Position numbers and translations under genes: made by a program. A DNA stretch of 20,535 nt, from the NCBI RefSeq assembly GCF_000955955.1, contig NZ_JYJG01000083.1, positions 1 through 20,535 of the forward strand. The letters run 5' to 3'. Source of the stretch: Lentzea aerocolonigenes (GTDB taxonomy: Bacteria; Actinomycetota; Actinomycetes; Mycobacteriales; Pseudonocardiaceae). Positions 7,803 to 13,795 of this stretch are shown here, piece after piece. The notes under the pieces were generated by a model. The model was not told the DNA's origin and ran no database searches. It saw nothing but the letters and a program-made list of their open reading frames with translations. Each line of letters begins with the position of its first letter. The stretch's first letter is position 1.

Positions 7803-7873
7803 CTACCGGGACGGTCGCGCCCCGTACCGGTCGTGGTGCAGGACGTCATCGCGTGGTGGTCGGTTGCCCCAAC
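7803..7873 (-). pseudogene. Remnant copy of the bluB 3' tail, out of frame with the glycosyltransferase
   Basis: Positions 7871 down to 7803, read on the minus strand in a frame shifted from the glycosyltransferase, encode WGNRPPRDDVLHHDRYG and then a stop. The tail of bluB 0.8 kb upstream encodes WRNRLPLDDVLHYDSFG. At DNA level 35 of 45 bases match between 7829-7873 and 8643-8687, and most differences fall at third codon positions. The copy overlaps the last codons of the glycosyltransferase gene and has no start or upstream coding part. It is best read as the surviving tail of a second bluB-like gene, or of the original one displaced by insertion. Confidence 0.7.
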
Positions 7874-8610
7874 AGGGTGCGCAGTGCCCTGGCTCGATCG
7901 ACGATCATTCCGTAGCGCAGTTCCTTGTCAACGGGGTCGTTGTGGATGCCTGTCGCGGTCACCTGCGCGGGGTGCTTGCGGTAGAGCATGCCGGGTGTGC
8001 CGATGAAGTACCCGGCCGAGACCGTTTGCAAAGCCATCAACAGGCCCGTGTCGGCCGATCGGGGCAACCCCATCCACGCGCCGAGCGCGAGCAGCAGCTC
8101 TCGCCGGACGCACATCGTGCCCGGAACGACAGGCAGCCGCCAGTCGTCCCGGACGAAGGTGTCGAGCAACCAGCCGGGTTCGAGCACCCCCTCCGCCGGA
8201 TCGCCGAACTCCCAGGAGACGACCTCCCCGTCCGGCAGGAGGTCCAGCGCGGCGGACGTCACCCAGCCGACGTTCTCGTGCGTGAGCAGGACCTGGACGT
8301 CCCGCTCCAGCGCACCCTCGGTCAGCCGGTCGTCCCCGTCGAGGTTCCGGACGAACTCGCCGGTGGACCGCGCGAAGGCCAGGTTCCTGGTGCACGCCTC
8401 ACCGGAGGCGGGCGAGAAGGCCGCGATCTTCACCCGAGGGTCGGCGGGGAGCAGCCGCGACACCGCGCCGCCGTCATCGCCGTCGTGCTGCACCAGCCAT
8501 TCCCACTCCCACCCGTCCGGCAGAGCCTGCGCACGCAGCGATGCGTAGGCCTCTGGCAGATACCGCACGTGGGGCGGATGTACCGGTGTCACGACCGAGA
8601 TGATTCGCAT
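7846..8610 (-). CDS. Glycosyltransferase family 2
   Basis: A 254-residue cytoplasmic GT-A fold enzyme expected to transfer a sugar from an NDP-sugar. It opens with the typical MRIISVVTPVHPP strand-loop, has the ASGEACTRNLAFARSTGEFV segment, and carries the metal-binding DxD motif as LDGDD (90-94). There are no membrane spans. I chose ATG at 8610, which has GGAG 7 nt upstream, over a TTG two codons earlier. It lies 12 bp downstream of bluB in the same direction and is probably cotranscribed. Its last codons overlap a duplicated stretch of the bluB tail, so the final LLGQPTTTR may not be its ancestral C-terminus. Acceptor and donor cannot be inferred. Confidence 0.88.
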   Translation of the reverse strand: MRIISVVTPVHPPHVRYLPEAYASLRAQALPDGWEWEWLVQHDGDDGGAVSRLLPADPRVKIAAFSPASGEACTRNLAFARSTGEFVRNLDGDDRLTEGALERDVQVLLTHENVGWVTSAALDLLPDGEVVSWEFGDPAEGVLEPGWLLDTFVRDDWRLPVVPGTMCVRRELLLALGAWMGLPRSADTGLLMALQTVSAGYFIGTPGMLYRKHPAQVTATGIHNDPVDKELRYGMIVDRARALRTLLGQPTTTR

Positions 8611-8622
8611 GCACAAGCTCCG

Positions 8623-9249
8623 TCAGTTGCGCCGGCCGAACGAGTCGTAGTGGAGCACGTCGTCGAGCGGCAGTCGGTTGCGCCAACCGTGACGTTCCAG
8701 ATCGGGCGTGTCGGGCAGGGACCTGACCGGTCCCACGCACAGCCACGCGACCGGACGGACCCTCGTGGGGATGTCCAGCAGACGGCGCAGCACATCTTCC
8801 CGGTAGAAGCTCACCCACCCGACACCGAGGCCCTCTTCCGTCGCGGCCAGCCACAGATTCTGGATGGCCAGACACACGGAGTACAAACCAGCGTCCGCGA
8901 TCGCGTGCCTGCCCAGCACCGCCGGCGAACCGCGGTCGGGGTCGTAGGTGACGACGATGCCCAGCGAGGACTCCATCACGCCTTCGACCTTGATGCGGGA
9001 GAAGGTCTCCGCTCGTTCCTGATCGAGCTGGGCCGTGAAGACCGAGCGCTCGGCCTGGACGTGGTCGCGGAAAGCGCGCCGAATCGATTCATCGCGCACC
9101 AGCACGAAGTCCCACGGCTGGGAAAGGCCGACACTCGGGGCGGCGTGAGCTGCGGTGAGGACGCGGCGCAGCACCTCCGGCGAGATTTCCTCGCCGGTGA
9201 ACTCGGCGCGCGTGTCCCTGCGGCGGTGCACTACTTCGTACAGGTTCAT
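8623..9249 (-). CDS. bluB: 5,6-dimethylbenzimidazole synthase (BluB)
   Basis: A 208-residue flavin enzyme of the nitroreductase fold. BluB uses O2 to fragment reduced FMN into 5,6-dimethylbenzimidazole, the lower ligand of vitamin B12. Family signatures are RRRDTRAEF near the N-terminus, AAHAAPSVGLSQPWDFVLVR (33-52), KVEGVMESSLGIVVTYD (87-103), VLGR, and IQNLWLAATEEGLGVGWVSF (129-148), followed by RPVAWLCVGPV. These separate BluB from ordinary nitroreductases. No other cobalamin gene is in the window and I see no B12 riboswitch upstream. ATG start with a weak GTGAGG. It appears to lead an operon with the glycosyltransferase. Confidence 0.92.
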   Translation of the reverse strand: MNLYEVVHRRRDTRAEFTGEEISPEVLRRVLTAAHAAPSVGLSQPWDFVLVRDESIRRAFRDHVQAERSVFTAQLDQERAETFSRIKVEGVMESSLGIVVTYDPDRGSPAVLGRHAIADAGLYSVCLAIQNLWLAATEEGLGVGWVSFYREDVLRRLLDIPTRVRPVAWLCVGPVRSLPDTPDLERHGWRNRLPLDDVLHYDSFGRRN

Positions 9250-9333
9250 TCGTGCGATCGTGCCTCACTCGAAAGCACCAACTTCACGCTGGAGAGGTGG
9301 CGCTGATCTCATCCGAGGCGATACACCGATTGG

Positions 9334-9690
9334 ATGCGAAGAATGAAAGGTGGTTACGGCTCCGCGCTCGGATTCGGCTGCGGAGTCGGCGTGACCACGT
9401 TCACCGGTGCCTGGCCGCTGCTCGCCCTCATCCTGCTCGCCGCCGTCGTCGTGATCGTGTCCCTGCGGACAACGATCTTCGGCGCAGGGCTGGCCGCACT
9501 GCAGTGCTGGGGCCTCTACGCGACCTTCTTGGTAGGTGTTCGTGGCGATCTGACGGTCGACGAACACACGACCTGGGCGCTCGCGTTGCTGGTGCAGCTC
9601 GCCGTGCTGGCCTTCCTGGCCAGCACGGCGGTCCGCGTCATCGCCCTTGTGACGGGTACGGCAGCAGGGCCATCTCCCGTGCGTTCTTGA
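9334..9690 (+). CDS. Small hydrophobic membrane protein, unknown function
   Basis: A 118-residue protein with about three predicted membrane spans: one near 25-43 ([18 protein letters not shown]), one near 47-68 ([21 protein letters not shown]) and one near 80-105 ([24 protein letters not shown]). A charged loop ([10 protein letters not shown]) separates the last two. I recognise no family. ATG is at 9334; a second in-frame ATG at 9343 is possible, and neither has a good ribosome binding site. It is divergent from bluB across 84 bp. Its last 53 bp overlap the convergent rpsR gene, and it contains a 13-bp hairpin that probably terminates that operon. The hydrophobic periodicity argues that it is real, with moderate confidence. 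Confidence 0.6.
   Translation: MRRMKGGYGSALGFGCGVGVTTFTGAWPLLALILLAAVVVIVSLRTTIFGAGLAALQCWGLYATFLVGVRGDLTVDEHTTWALALLVQLAVLAFLASTAVRVIALVTGTAAGPSPVRS
9600..9630 (-). terminator. Terminator hairpin of the S18-S14-L33-L28 operon, inside a convergent gene
   Basis: A perfect 13-bp stem (9600-9612 with 9618-9630, core GCCGTGCTGGCC/GGCCAGCACGGC) encloses a 5-nt loop TTCCT. It begins 7 nt after the rpsR stop codon on the minus strand, where a terminator is expected. It lies wholly within the coding sequence of the convergent membrane protein (VLAFLAST). There is no T tract. Confidence 0.75.
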
Positions 9691-9868
9691 TGGCCGTGGC
9701 GACCTGACGCTGCTGCTGCGGCGTCAGGCCGGTGACCCGGCGGGACCGGATCTTGCCCCGGTCCGAGATGAACTTGCGCAGCAGCGTGACGTCCTTCCAG
9801 TCGACGACGATCACGCCCTCCTTCGCGAGGAGGTTCTGCCTGCGCTTCAACGGCTTGCGTTCGCGCAT
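9638..9868 (-). CDS. rpsR: 30S ribosomal protein S18, zinc-independent paralogue
   Basis: A 76-residue S18. The conserved core [20 protein letters not shown] is followed by [30 protein letters not shown]. It has no cysteines, as expected of the C-minus paralogues used when zinc is scarce. It is the last gene of the four-gene minus-strand operon. ATG at 9868 shares one base with the stop of rpsN (TGATG), so translation is probably coupled; a GTG one codon earlier is also possible. Its 3' end overlaps the convergent membrane-protein gene by 53 bp. Confidence 0.96.
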   Translation of the reverse strand: MRERKPLKRRQNLLAKEGVIVVDWKDVTLLRKFISDRGKIRSRRVTGLTPQQQRQVATAIKNAREMALLPYPSQGR

Positions 9869-10161
9869 CACCAGCTCGCCTTCGAGACGCCGGGAAGTTC
9901 GCCCCGGTGGGCCATTTCCCGCAACCGCACGCGCGACAACCCGAACTTCCGGTTGTACGCCCGCGGTCGCCCGTCCACGACGTCCCGGTTGCGCAGCCGG
10001 GTCGGTGACGCGTCGCGCGGCAGCTTCTGCAGGCCGCGCAACGCTTCCTCGCGCGTTTCGGGGTGACGCAGCATCTCCTTGAGCTCCGCGCGTCGTTCCG
10101 CATACCGGGCCACGACCTCGCGGCGGCGCTGGTCCGCGGCGATCTTCGACTTCTTCGCCAC
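9868..10161 (-). CDS. rpsN: 30S ribosomal protein S14, zinc-independent paralogue
   Basis: A 97-residue long-form S14: [17 protein letters not shown] at the start, [18 protein letters not shown] in the middle and the S14 signature [20 protein letters not shown] near the end. The short zinc-binding S14 form has two CxxC pairs; this one has no cysteine. The start is GTG at 10161, one base after the rpmG stop, with GAGGAG 7 nt upstream inside the end of rpmG. It fits the operon order L28-L33-S14-S18 known from actinobacterial Zur regulons. Confidence 0.96.
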   Translation of the reverse strand: MAKKSKIAADQRRREVVARYAERRAELKEMLRHPETREEALRGLQKLPRDASPTRLRNRDVVDGRPRAYNRKFGLSRVRLREMAHRGELPGVSKASW

Positions 10162-10162
10162 G

Positions 10163-10330
10163 TCAGCGCTCCTCTTTGAAATCGACGTGCTTGCGCGCCA
10201 CCGGGTCGTACTTGCGCAGCACCAGCCGATCCGGGTCGTTGCGGCGGTTCTTCTTGGTCACGTACGTGTAGCCGGTGCCCGCGGTCGACCTCATCTTGAT
10301 GATCGGGCGGACGTCGGTGCTCTTGGCCAT
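10163..10330 (-). CDS. rpmG: 50S ribosomal protein L33, zinc-independent paralogue
   Basis: A 55-residue L33, beginning [20 protein letters not shown], then [20 protein letters not shown] and [15 protein letters not shown]. It matches L33 along its full length. The zinc-binding version carries CxxC pairs; there are no cysteines here. ATG at 10330 overlaps the L28 stop by one base (TGATG), and its own stop is one base from the S14 start. Both junctions suggest translational coupling. Confidence 0.96.
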   Translation of the reverse strand: MAKSTDVRPIIKMRSTAGTGYTYVTKKNRRNDPDRLVLRKYDPVARKHVDFKEER

Positions 10331-10566
10331 CAGACCTTCACCCCTTGCTGCCTGAGCCGGGCGACGACGGCCTCGATGCCCAGTTTGTCGACGGTCTTGA
10401 TGCCCTTCGTGGACAGCGTCAGCGTCACGTTCCGGTTCAGCGACGGCACCCAGTACCGCTTGCGCTGGACGTTCGGGTTCCAGCGGCGCCTCGTCTTGCG
10501 TTGCGAGTGCGAGACGCGGTTGCCGAAGCCCGGCTCACGGCCGGTCAGCTGGCAGTGCATGCCCAC
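10330..10566 (-). CDS. rpmB: 50S ribosomal protein L28, zinc-independent paralogue
   Basis: A 78-residue L28 with [19 protein letters not shown] at the N-terminus, then [15 protein letters not shown] and the C-terminal [20 protein letters not shown]. Only one cysteine remains, so the paired CxxC zinc sites of the C-plus form are absent. I chose GTG at 10566 because AGGAGG lies 6 nt upstream; ATG at 10560 would put it 12 nt away. It is the first gene of the minus-strand operon, next to the candidate Zur-controlled promoter. Confidence 0.94.
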   Translation of the reverse strand: MGMHCQLTGREPGFGNRVSHSQRKTRRRWNPNVQRKRYWVPSLNRNVTLTLSTKGIKTVDKLGIEAVVARLRQQGVKV

Positions 10567-10586
10567 CGCCCACCTCCTGATCAAGT

Positions 10587-10615
10587 TTGAAACGACATCC
10601 ATTTTCAACTACGGT
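10587..10615. promoter_or_regulatory. Shared promoter/operator between L28 and CobW-like genes, candidate Zur site
   Basis: TTGAAA (10587-10592) and TACGGT (10610-10615) are spaced 17 bp and read as a -35/-10 pair for the plus strand. Transcription would start about 10622, at the ATG at 10623, suggesting a leaderless message. TTGAAA also pairs with TTTCAA (10603-10608) as an inverted repeat overlapping the spacer. GACATCCATTTTCA (10594-10607) resembles one good half and one degraded half of the actinobacterial Zur box (about TGAAAATCATTTTCA, 11 of 15 matches by eye). Position between divergent Zur-type genes strengthens the call; the match alone is modest. Confidence 0.6.
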
Positions 10616-10622
10616 ACCTCAC

Positions 10623-11507
10623 ATGGAAACCGTTGTCGTTGTGGTGGCGGGGTTGGTGGACCACGACGTCGCTGTGCGGGTGTGGCGGGACCGGCCCGGT
10701 TCGGTGCTGGTCCGGCACGTGGCCGCGGAGACGTGCGTCCGGCGCTGGGTCGACGGCATCGCGACCGAAGTCGAGCTGCTGCACAACTGCGTGTCGTGCA
10801 CCGTGCGCGAAGACCTGCGTGAGCTGCTCAAGGGCTTTGCCGGCCACACGGTCGTGCTGCACCTGGACCCGCTGCTCGAACCGGACGCCGTGCGCCGCAA
10901 CCTCGGCGTGGACGTCGAGTGCGTGATCACGGTGATCGACGCGGAGAGCTGGCTGGACGACGCCTTGGGCGACGCTTCGATGGTCAGCGATCAGCGCACG
11001 GTCGCGCAGGTCGTCGTGGCGCAGGTCGAGGCGGCGGACGTGCTGGTGCTGCAAGGAGATGCGGACGAACGGACGTCGGCCGTGCTCGACCGGCTGGCTC
11101 CAGGAGCGCACCGGTGCACGCCGGACACGGTGGTCGTGCGCAAGAACTCCAGGCCCCGGATGATCCCGCTCACGCCCGACTGCGGTGTCTCGACGGCGGT
11201 TTTCACGGCGGACCGGCCGTTCCACCCGGCGCGGTTGAACGACGCGCTCGACTCGTTGCTCGACGGCACGGTGGTGCGATCGCGCGGCCGGCTGTGGGTC
11301 GCGGACGAGCCGGATCTGGCGCTGCACCTGGAATCCGCGGGCGGCGGACTGCACGTCGGCGAGGGCGGGCCGCGCGACGGCAGGACCACGCAGATCGTGG
11401 CGATCACGGTCGGCGCGCCCGACGACATCACGCAGGCGTTCGAGAGCGCGCTGCTGACCGACGACGAACTGTCCTTCGTGGACTCGATCCGAAAGATGGC
11501 GATATGA
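10623..11507 (+). CDS. CobW/COG0523-like protein lacking GTPase motifs
   Basis: A 294-residue relative of the COG0523 metal chaperone GTPases, the usual partner of zinc-free ribosomal genes in Zur regulons. Recognisable parts are [18 protein letters not shown] (52-69), matching the family's GCxCCT-R-DL segment with C56 and C59 kept; [22 protein letters not shown] (122-143), matching DxRTxAxLLxxQxExADVIVLNK; and a C-terminal CobW_C part with DRPFHPARL and VVRSRGRLW. The P-loop GxxGxGKT is absent ([12 protein letters not shown], 5-16), and NKxD is replaced by LQGDA. It probably does not bind GTP in the usual way. ATG at 10623 has no ribosome binding site but a promoter spaced for a leaderless message. 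It overlaps the next gene by ATGA. Confidence 0.85.
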   Translation: METVVVVVAGLVDHDVAVRVWRDRPGSVLVRHVAAETCVRRWVDGIATEVELLHNCVSCTVREDLRELLKGFAGHTVVLHLDPLLEPDAVRRNLGVDVECVITVIDAESWLDDALGDASMVSDQRTVAQVVVAQVEAADVLVLQGDADERTSAVLDRLAPGAHRCTPDTVVVRKNSRPRMIPLTPDCGVSTAVFTADRPFHPARLNDALDSLLDGTVVRSRGRLWVADEPDLALHLESAGGGLHVGEGGPRDGRTTQIVAITVGAPDDITQAFESALLTDDELSFVDSIRKMAI

Positions 11508-11755
11508 AGTCAGGCATCCACCCCGACTACCACCCGGTGGTCTTCCAGGACGCGTCGACGGGCAAGACGTTCCTGACCCGCTCGACGGCGACGTCGTCCA
11601 GGACGATCGAGTGGGAGGACGGCAACAGCTACCCGTTGCTGGTCGTCGACATCACCGCCGACTCGCACCCGTTCTGGACGGGCACGCAACGGCTCGTCGA
11701 CACCGCGGGCCGGGTCGAGAAGTTCAACCGCCGCTACGGAAAGCGAGAGCGCTGA
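11504..11755 (+). CDS. rpmE2: 50S ribosomal protein L31 type B, zinc-independent
   Basis: An 83-residue type B L31: [20 protein letters not shown], then [30 protein letters not shown] and [20 protein letters not shown]. The type A protein has a zinc-binding CxxC; this one has no cysteine, and its central insert is typical of type B. ATG at 11504 overlaps the stop of the CobW-like gene (ATGA). In known cases it displaces zinc-loaded L31 from ribosomes during zinc starvation. Confidence 0.96.
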   Translation: MKSGIHPDYHPVVFQDASTGKTFLTRSTATSSRTIEWEDGNSYPLLVVDITADSHPFWTGTQRLVDTAGRVEKFNRRYGKRER

Positions 11756-11916
11756 TGGCCGTTCCCAAGCGCAGGACCTCGCGTTCCAACACCCGGCACC
11801 GGCGCAGTCAGTGGAAGGCCACGGCGCCGGACCTCGTACGCGTCAGGACGTTGGACGGCAAAGAGCTTCTCGTGCCACGCCGACTGGTCGCCGCGTACAA
11901 GCGGGGACTCCTCTAG
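11755..11916 (+). CDS. rpmF: 50S ribosomal protein L32, zinc-independent
   Basis: A 53-residue L32 ([20 protein letters not shown], then [20 protein letters not shown]). The N-terminus is the L32 signature; the four zinc-ligand cysteines of the C-plus form are missing. ATG at 11755 overlaps the L31 stop by one base (TGATG). Its stop shares the tetranucleotide CTAG with the stop of the convergent phosphatase gene. It ends the plus-strand arm of the divergent ribosomal set. Confidence 0.95.
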   Translation: MAVPKRRTSRSNTRHRRSQWKATAPDLVRVRTLDGKELLVPRRLVAAYKRGLL

Positions 11917-12557
11917 GAATGCTGGACCGTCCCGTCCGGTGAGTCGCGCCACTGGTCGAAGGGGCGGTCCAGCTTCCACCCCGTGCCGTCGTGGTCGAGC
12001 ACGCGGTTCTCGCACGTGTCCACGTTGGACAGCGACTCGAACAGCTCGATGCTCCAGTCGAACAACCTGCGGCACAGCAACCTGATCGTCAGACCGTGCG
12101 ACACGATCAGCACGGTCTTCGGGTGCGTCTCGTCCTCGTGCAGCCGCACCGTCAAGCCGTCCAGGAACGCCGCCACCCGGTCGTCGACATCCGCGCCGGA
12201 CTCGCCGTTGGGCAGCCGGAAGAAGAAGTGCCCGAACGCGTGCCGCTGGTGCTTGAGCACCTCCTGCTCCGCGGGGTCCTGCAGGTTGCCCCAGTCCTGC
12301 TCGCGTACACGGGGCTCGGTGATGATCCGCTCGGCGTCGACGCCCAGCAGCTCGAACGTCCGGCGCGTCCGCTTGTAGGGCGAGACGTAGGCCGCCACCG
12401 GACCGTCGCCGATGAGTTCCTTGATCGTGGCTCCTGCCGCACGTGCCTGCTGTTCGCCCAGGCCGGTCAGCGGCAGGGCGTGGTCGGGGATGCGGCAGTA
12501 GGCGAGCTCGTCGACGTTGCCGAGGCTCTGGCCGTGGCGCAACAGGATGATCCGCAC
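11913..12557 (-). CDS. Histidine phosphatase (phosphoglycerate mutase-like)
   Basis: A 214-residue member of the histidine phosphatase superfamily. The phospho-accepting motif RHG is at residues 7-9 ([14 protein letters not shown]). [15 protein letters not shown] and the acidic REQDWGN follow, and the second catalytic His lies in [16 protein letters not shown]. The length is normal. The family acts on phosphosugars, phosphoproteins or small phosphoesters; the substrate cannot be told. It is convergent with rpmF, the two stop codons sharing CTAG, and divergent from the EthD-like gene across 74 bp. Its 3' coding end contains the probable terminator of the ribosomal operon. Confidence 0.9.
   Translation of the reverse strand: MRIILLRHGQSLGNVDELAYCRIPDHALPLTGLGEQQARAAGATIKELIGDGPVAAYVSPYKRTRRTFELLGVDAERIITEPRVREQDWGNLQDPAEQEVLKHQRHAFGHFFFRLPNGESGADVDDRVAAFLDGLTVRLHEDETHPKTVLIVSHGLTIRLLCRRLFDWSIELFESLSNVDTCENRVLDHDGTGWKLDRPFDQWRDSPDGTVQHS
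11921..11973 (+). terminator. Terminator hairpin of the CobW-L31-L32 operon, inside a convergent gene
   Basis: GCTGGACCGTCCC (11921-11933) pairs with GGGGCGGTCCAGC (11961-11973) over 13 bp with one G-U pair. Inside it, CCGGTG and CACTGG form a further inner stem. It starts 4 nt after the L32 stop and lies within the last codons of the convergent histidine phosphatase gene, mirroring the hairpin at 9600-9630. Confidence 0.65.
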
Positions 12558-12596
12558 GCTTCCATCGTGCCTCAGCCGGGCACCCTGCTCGGGCGT

Positions 12597-12621
12597 TACA
12601 GTGCTGGGCGAGTCGAGGAGG
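12597..12621 (+). promoter_or_regulatory. Possible -10 and ribosome binding site before the EthD-like gene
   Basis: TACAGT (12597-12602) fits TANNNT and is followed by a strong GAGGAGG (12615-12621), 10 nt before the ATG. I see no matching -35. This would drive the coupled set of four genes from 12632. Confidence 0.35.
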
Positions 12622-12631
12622 AAACCGTCAC

Positions 12632-12964
12632 ATGATCAAGTACATCGCGCTGTACAAGAAGCCCGCGAACCCCGAGGACTTCGACGAGAAGTACTTCGGC
12701 ACGCACATGCCGATCGCCGACTCGGTGCCGGGACTCGTGCGCGCCGAGGTCGCCAAGGTGCAGCGGGTGTTCCTGGCCGGGTTCCTCGGTGACACCGAGC
12801 CGTACATGATCGCCGAGCTGTACTTCGACTCCGCGGAATCGATGAAGGCCGCCTTCAAGACGCCCGAGTGGGCCTCGTCCGGCGCGAACCTCACCGAGAT
12901 CGGCGGCATGGAGCTGGTCGCGATGTTCAGCGCCGAAGTGATCGATTCTGGGGAAGTGGCGTGA
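12632..12964 (+). CDS. EthD-family protein
   Basis: A 110-residue EthD-like dimeric alpha-beta barrel protein. Visible features are the opening strand IKYIALYKKP, the helix EDFDEKYFGTHMPIADSVPGL with the conserved H-x-P, a second strand (RVFLAGFLG) and the FDSAESMKAAFKTPEW helix near the C-terminus. EthD proteins accompany ether and aromatic degradation systems and some polyketide pathways; their reaction is mostly undefined. ATG with a strong GAGGAGG. Its stop overlaps the GTG of the next gene (GTGA), so it is probably translated together with the dehydrogenase. Confidence 0.85.
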   Translation: MIKYIALYKKPANPEDFDEKYFGTHMPIADSVPGLVRAEVAKVQRVFLAGFLGDTEPYMIAELYFDSAESMKAAFKTPEWASSGANLTEIGGMELVAMFSAEVIDSGEVA

Positions 12965-13785
12965 AGGCCGTCGTCATCGGCGGCGGCACGATGGGCGCGG
13001 GCATCGCGCATCTCCTGCTCGCGCACGACCACCAGGTCTGGCTCGTCGAGGCCGACGCCGAACGGGCCCACGCCGCCTTCCTGGGTGTGAAGGCCTCGCT
13101 GCACCGGGCCGAGGCCAAGGGCAAGCTCAAGTACGACGGTCAGGCCGACGAGCTGCTGGCGAACCTGACCGTGGCCGAGCCGCCGGAGGACGCCGAGCTG
13201 GTGATCGAGGCCGTGCCGGAGAACGTGCCGCTCAAGCAGAAGGTGCTCGGCGACGCCGCCGCGAAGTGCCCGAACGCGATCCTGGCGTCCAACACGTCGT
13301 CGCTGTCGATCTCCGAGATCGCCGCCGGCCTCCCCGGCGAACGTGTGCTGGGCATGCACTTCTTCAACCCCGTCCCGGTCCAGCAGCTCGTCGAGCTCGT
13401 GCACCACGAGGGCGTCGACCCCGCGAACGTGGCCAAAGCGCGAACGTGGGCCGAAGAAATGGGGAAGACGGTCATCGAGGTCCGCGACTCGCCGGGCTTC
13501 GCGACCTCCCGTTTGGGGGTGGCCGTTGGCATGGAAGCGATTCGCATGCTGGAGGAAGGCGTCGCGAGCGCGGCCGACATCGACACCGGCATGAAGCTCG
13601 GCTACCGCTGGCCGATGGGTCCGCTGGAGCTCACGGACCTGGTCGGACTCGACGTCAGGCTGGCGATCGCGGAACACCTCGCCGCGCAACTGGGGCCGCG
13701 CTTCGACCCGCCGCAGTTGTTGCGGGACAAGGTCGCGCGAAACGAGCTGGGAAAGAAGACGGGCCAGGGCTTCTTTTCCTGGTAG
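12961..13785 (+). CDS. 3-hydroxyacyl-CoA dehydrogenase (3-hydroxybutyryl-CoA dehydrogenase type)
   Basis: A 274-residue NAD-dependent enzyme oxidising 3-hydroxyacyl-CoA to 3-oxoacyl-CoA. The Rossmann motif is GGGTMG (7-12). The substrate region has LASNTSSLSISEIA (108-121). The catalytic pair is His133 in GMHFFNPVP and Glu145 in QQLVELV. The C-terminal dimer domain includes WPMGPLELTDLVGLDVRL and ends in KKTGQGFFSW. In the usual PGFxxNR motif the Asn is replaced by Ser (GFATSR, 179-184), a variant I believe occurs in actinobacterial relatives. I chose GTG at 12961, overlapping the EthD stop (GTGA), over upstream in-frame starts that would overlap the EthD gene. Confidence 0.93.
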   Translation: MKAVVIGGGTMGAGIAHLLLAHDHQVWLVEADAERAHAAFLGVKASLHRAEAKGKLKYDGQADELLANLTVAEPPEDAELVIEAVPENVPLKQKVLGDAAAKCPNAILASNTSSLSISEIAAGLPGERVLGMHFFNPVPVQQLVELVHHEGVDPANVAKARTWAEEMGKTVIEVRDSPGFATSRLGVAVGMEAIRMLEEGVASAADIDTGMKLGYRWPMGPLELTDLVGLDVRLAIAEHLAAQLGPRFDPPQLLRDKVARNELGKKTGQGFFSW

Positions 13786-13795
13786 ATAGTTGTCC

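Noticed and set aside
7846..7873. Programmed frameshift joining the glycosyltransferase to the BluB-like tail
   Set aside because: There is no slippery sequence, and the tail has no reason to function on a glycosyltransferase; a remnant explains it better.
9250..9333. Possible cobalamin or FMN riboswitch upstream of bluB
   Set aside because: The divergent gap is only 84 bp, too short for either, and I see no B12-box-like sequence.
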